A stretch of 6,415 nt of DNA from an uncultured Porphyromonadaceae bacterium (lineage in GTDB: Bacteria > Bacteroidota > Bacteroidia > Bacteroidales > Muribaculaceae), in assembly GCA_900555165.1 (NCBI GenBank), contig USKE01000131.1, positions 1 to 6,415 on the forward strand. Direction: 5' to 3'. The position numbers and the translations under genes were made by a program. This document shows, piece by piece, positions 5,346-6,415 of the stretch (the stretch's first letter is position 1; the number at the start of each line of letters is the position of its first letter). The notes under the pieces are model-generated. The model made no database searches, was not told the origin of the DNA, and saw nothing but the letters and a program-made list of their open reading frames with translations.

Positions 5346-6329
5346 TCAGTCCCAGATAGCATGATCTACAATGGTGAACACCGTATCAATCAGGAAGTCA
5401 CCCCAGGTGTATTTCTCATCATCGTTCTGCGCCGGACCCTGGCTGGACTTCGGCGCGCGCCACACACTGTCAAGGCCGACCGACAGCGACTCGTCAACTA
5501 TTATGTCAGACCACACGGCACCAGAGATGTCGGCTATCAGCTTGTCAGCCTCAGCGAGGTCACCCTTGTGATTCCTCACAAAAACACCGATCGCGTAGTG
5601 GCCATAGCCGTTTGCCACAGGATAACTCACCATAGCCAGATCGCTGACAACTGCACGCACCCCCTCGTTGTCGACCGGGGAAGTACCGGTCTTGTGGAAT
5701 ACCCGCGCCGATTGCGAAGGTATGCCGGCGACAATCCGTTCTCGGCCGAAAGCCGACTCCCGCGCCATCACTGCCTTCACAAGAATATCAGATGCAACAG
5801 TGTCTGCAACAAAAAAATCATGCATCCGACTGACAGCCGCGTGCGGAGTCATCTCCGTATGGTCACTCACCCGCGGCGTACCATTCAGGAATCTGTCTGT
5901 AAGAATTCGGGCTGCGTTATTGTCATTCATCATAAGACTGTAATCGATAAGAGCCACCGGCGGAATCTCACAACTGGCACTGTCCATAGCGGCCCGCAAA
6001 GGACTCCATACATCACGCCGCAGACTGTCGCGGTCAATACGCACCCTGCTGTTCACCAGCTCATCAAAATCATGGTTGCCGGCCACCTCTACTGCCTGAA
6101 AAAAGCGGCACATATCAGCCATCCGGTAACCTGCCGTGTCACCGGCAACAATAATCTCCCCTCTCGACGAGTACACGGCCACGCCTACTTGCCTATCACC
6201 TATAATTGCACCAAGCCTCTCGTCCAAAGTCACCGACCACCCGCTCACACACCCGCAACAGACAGCCACACCAACCACAATGCCCCGAATAATCTCATGC
6301 CACATTTTCATTAAGCCCCGGTACTTCAT
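5346..6329 (-). CDS. Secreted class A beta-lactamase-like protein, probably catalytically inactive
   Basis: The 327-residue protein has an N-terminal signal peptide (hydrophobic 14-30, with Cys24, Cys25 and Cys27; a lipoprotein is possible but the lipobox is not canonical), so it is exported. Its fold matches class A beta-lactamase/serine hydrolases: YRMADMCRFFQA (68-79) aligns with the Ser-x-x-Lys helix, YSLMMNDNNAARIL (130-143) with the SDN loop, and HKTGTSPVDNEG (212-223) with the KTG strand, followed by the usual final strands and helix. The nucleophile Ser is Asp72, the Lys is Arg75 and the SDN Ser is Asn135; only KTG is intact. The SDN-to-KTG interval is 78 residues against 104 in classical numbering, so the omega loop carrying Glu166 is shortened. 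About 49 extra residues (279-327) follow the fold. A pseudoenzyme role such as ligand or peptidoglycan binding is inference. An alternative start at 6311 (MKMWHEII) gives a more compact signal peptide. Confidence 0.8.
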   Translation of the reverse strand: MKYRGLMKMWHEIIRGIVVGVAVCCGCVSGWSVTLDERLGAIIGDRQVGVAVYSSRGEIIVAGDTAGYRMADMCRFFQAVEVAGNHDFDELVNSRVRIDRDSLRRDVWSPLRAAMDSASCEIPPVALIDYSLMMNDNNAARILTDRFLNGTPRVSDHTEMTPHAAVSRMHDFFVADTVASDILVKAVMARESAFGRERIVAGIPSQSARVFHKTGTSPVDNEGVRAVVSDLAMVSYPVANGYGHYAIGVFVRNHKGDLAEADKLIADISGAVWSDIIVDESLSVGLDSVWRAPKSSQGPAQNDDEKYTWGDFLIDTVFTIVDHAIWD

Positions 6330-6415
6330 AATAACCTACAATTAAAGAATTTAATTATAAAATATTATTACTGTCCGCTAAACTTTATAGAGCAGCATAA
6401 AAATTAGGGCTGATT
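6330..6415. other. AT-rich region upstream of the beta-lactamase-like gene
   Basis: This non-coding stretch is far more AT-rich than the rest of the window. It contains an inverted repeat, ATTAAA-GAA-TTTAAT (6341-6355), just ahead of the gene's start codon. No good minus-strand TTG/TAnnTTTG pair is visible. The outer part (about 6371-6415, beginning CTGTCCGCTAAACTTTAT) has the look of an insertion-sequence terminus, from memory of similar Bacteroidales elements only. No transposase or target duplication is visible inside the window. Confidence 0.35.

Noticed and set aside
5361..6314. Plus-strand open frame of 317 codons opposite the beta-lactamase-like gene
   Set aside because: The composition is unusually rich in His, Arg and Thr with no domain, whereas the minus strand carries a signal peptide and KTG and NDN motifs in order.

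Overview
The window looks like a chromosomal housekeeping stretch from a member of Bacteroidales, plausibly Muribaculaceae. The supporting signs are Bacteroidetes-type promoters (TTG, 19-20 bp, TAnnTTTG) ahead of three transcription units, no Shine-Dalgarno sequences, and a DUF695/RsmG/MBL-hydrolase/DnaG set whose proteins read like Bacteroides homologues. The family-level assignment is inference from gene style and moderately high GC, not from a search.

Layout, left to right. Positions 1-57 hold the probable end of an upstream gene, followed by a bidirectional-looking terminator (82-112). Positions 113-263 carry an unusual set of nested and competing inverted repeats but no gene. Next is a promoter-tRNA-Glu(CTC)-terminator unit (264-449). 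A 445-bp non-coding region (450-894) contains six 9-bp tandem repeats, two overlapping hairpins and the rpmH promoter. rpmH (ribosomal protein L34, 895-1050) is a small gene that is easily overlooked; it is followed by a hairpin terminator.

A three-gene plus-strand cluster comes next: a DUF695 protein, RsmG (16S rRNA G527 methyltransferase; its ATG overlaps the DUF695 stop) and a glyoxalase-II-like metallo-beta-lactamase-fold hydrolase. It converges, with a 34-bp gap, on the minus-strand dnaG (primase). The dnaG promoter sits so close to its start codon that the transcript should be leaderless or nearly so. Upstream of dnaG on the same strand is a secreted class A beta-lactamase-like protein that has lost the catalytic Ser, Lys and SDN serine but kept the KTG motif. 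It looks like a pseudoenzyme with a shortened omega loop and an extra C-terminal tail. The last about 85 bp are AT-rich, and their right end may be the terminus of an insertion sequence.

The window mixes translation genes (tRNA-Glu, L34, RsmG) with replication priming (DnaG). The items least explained by ordinary annotation are the inactive beta-lactamase-like protein, the leaderless dnaG arrangement, and the structured or repetitive DNA on either side of the tRNA. I see no defence system, CRISPR array or complete mobile element.
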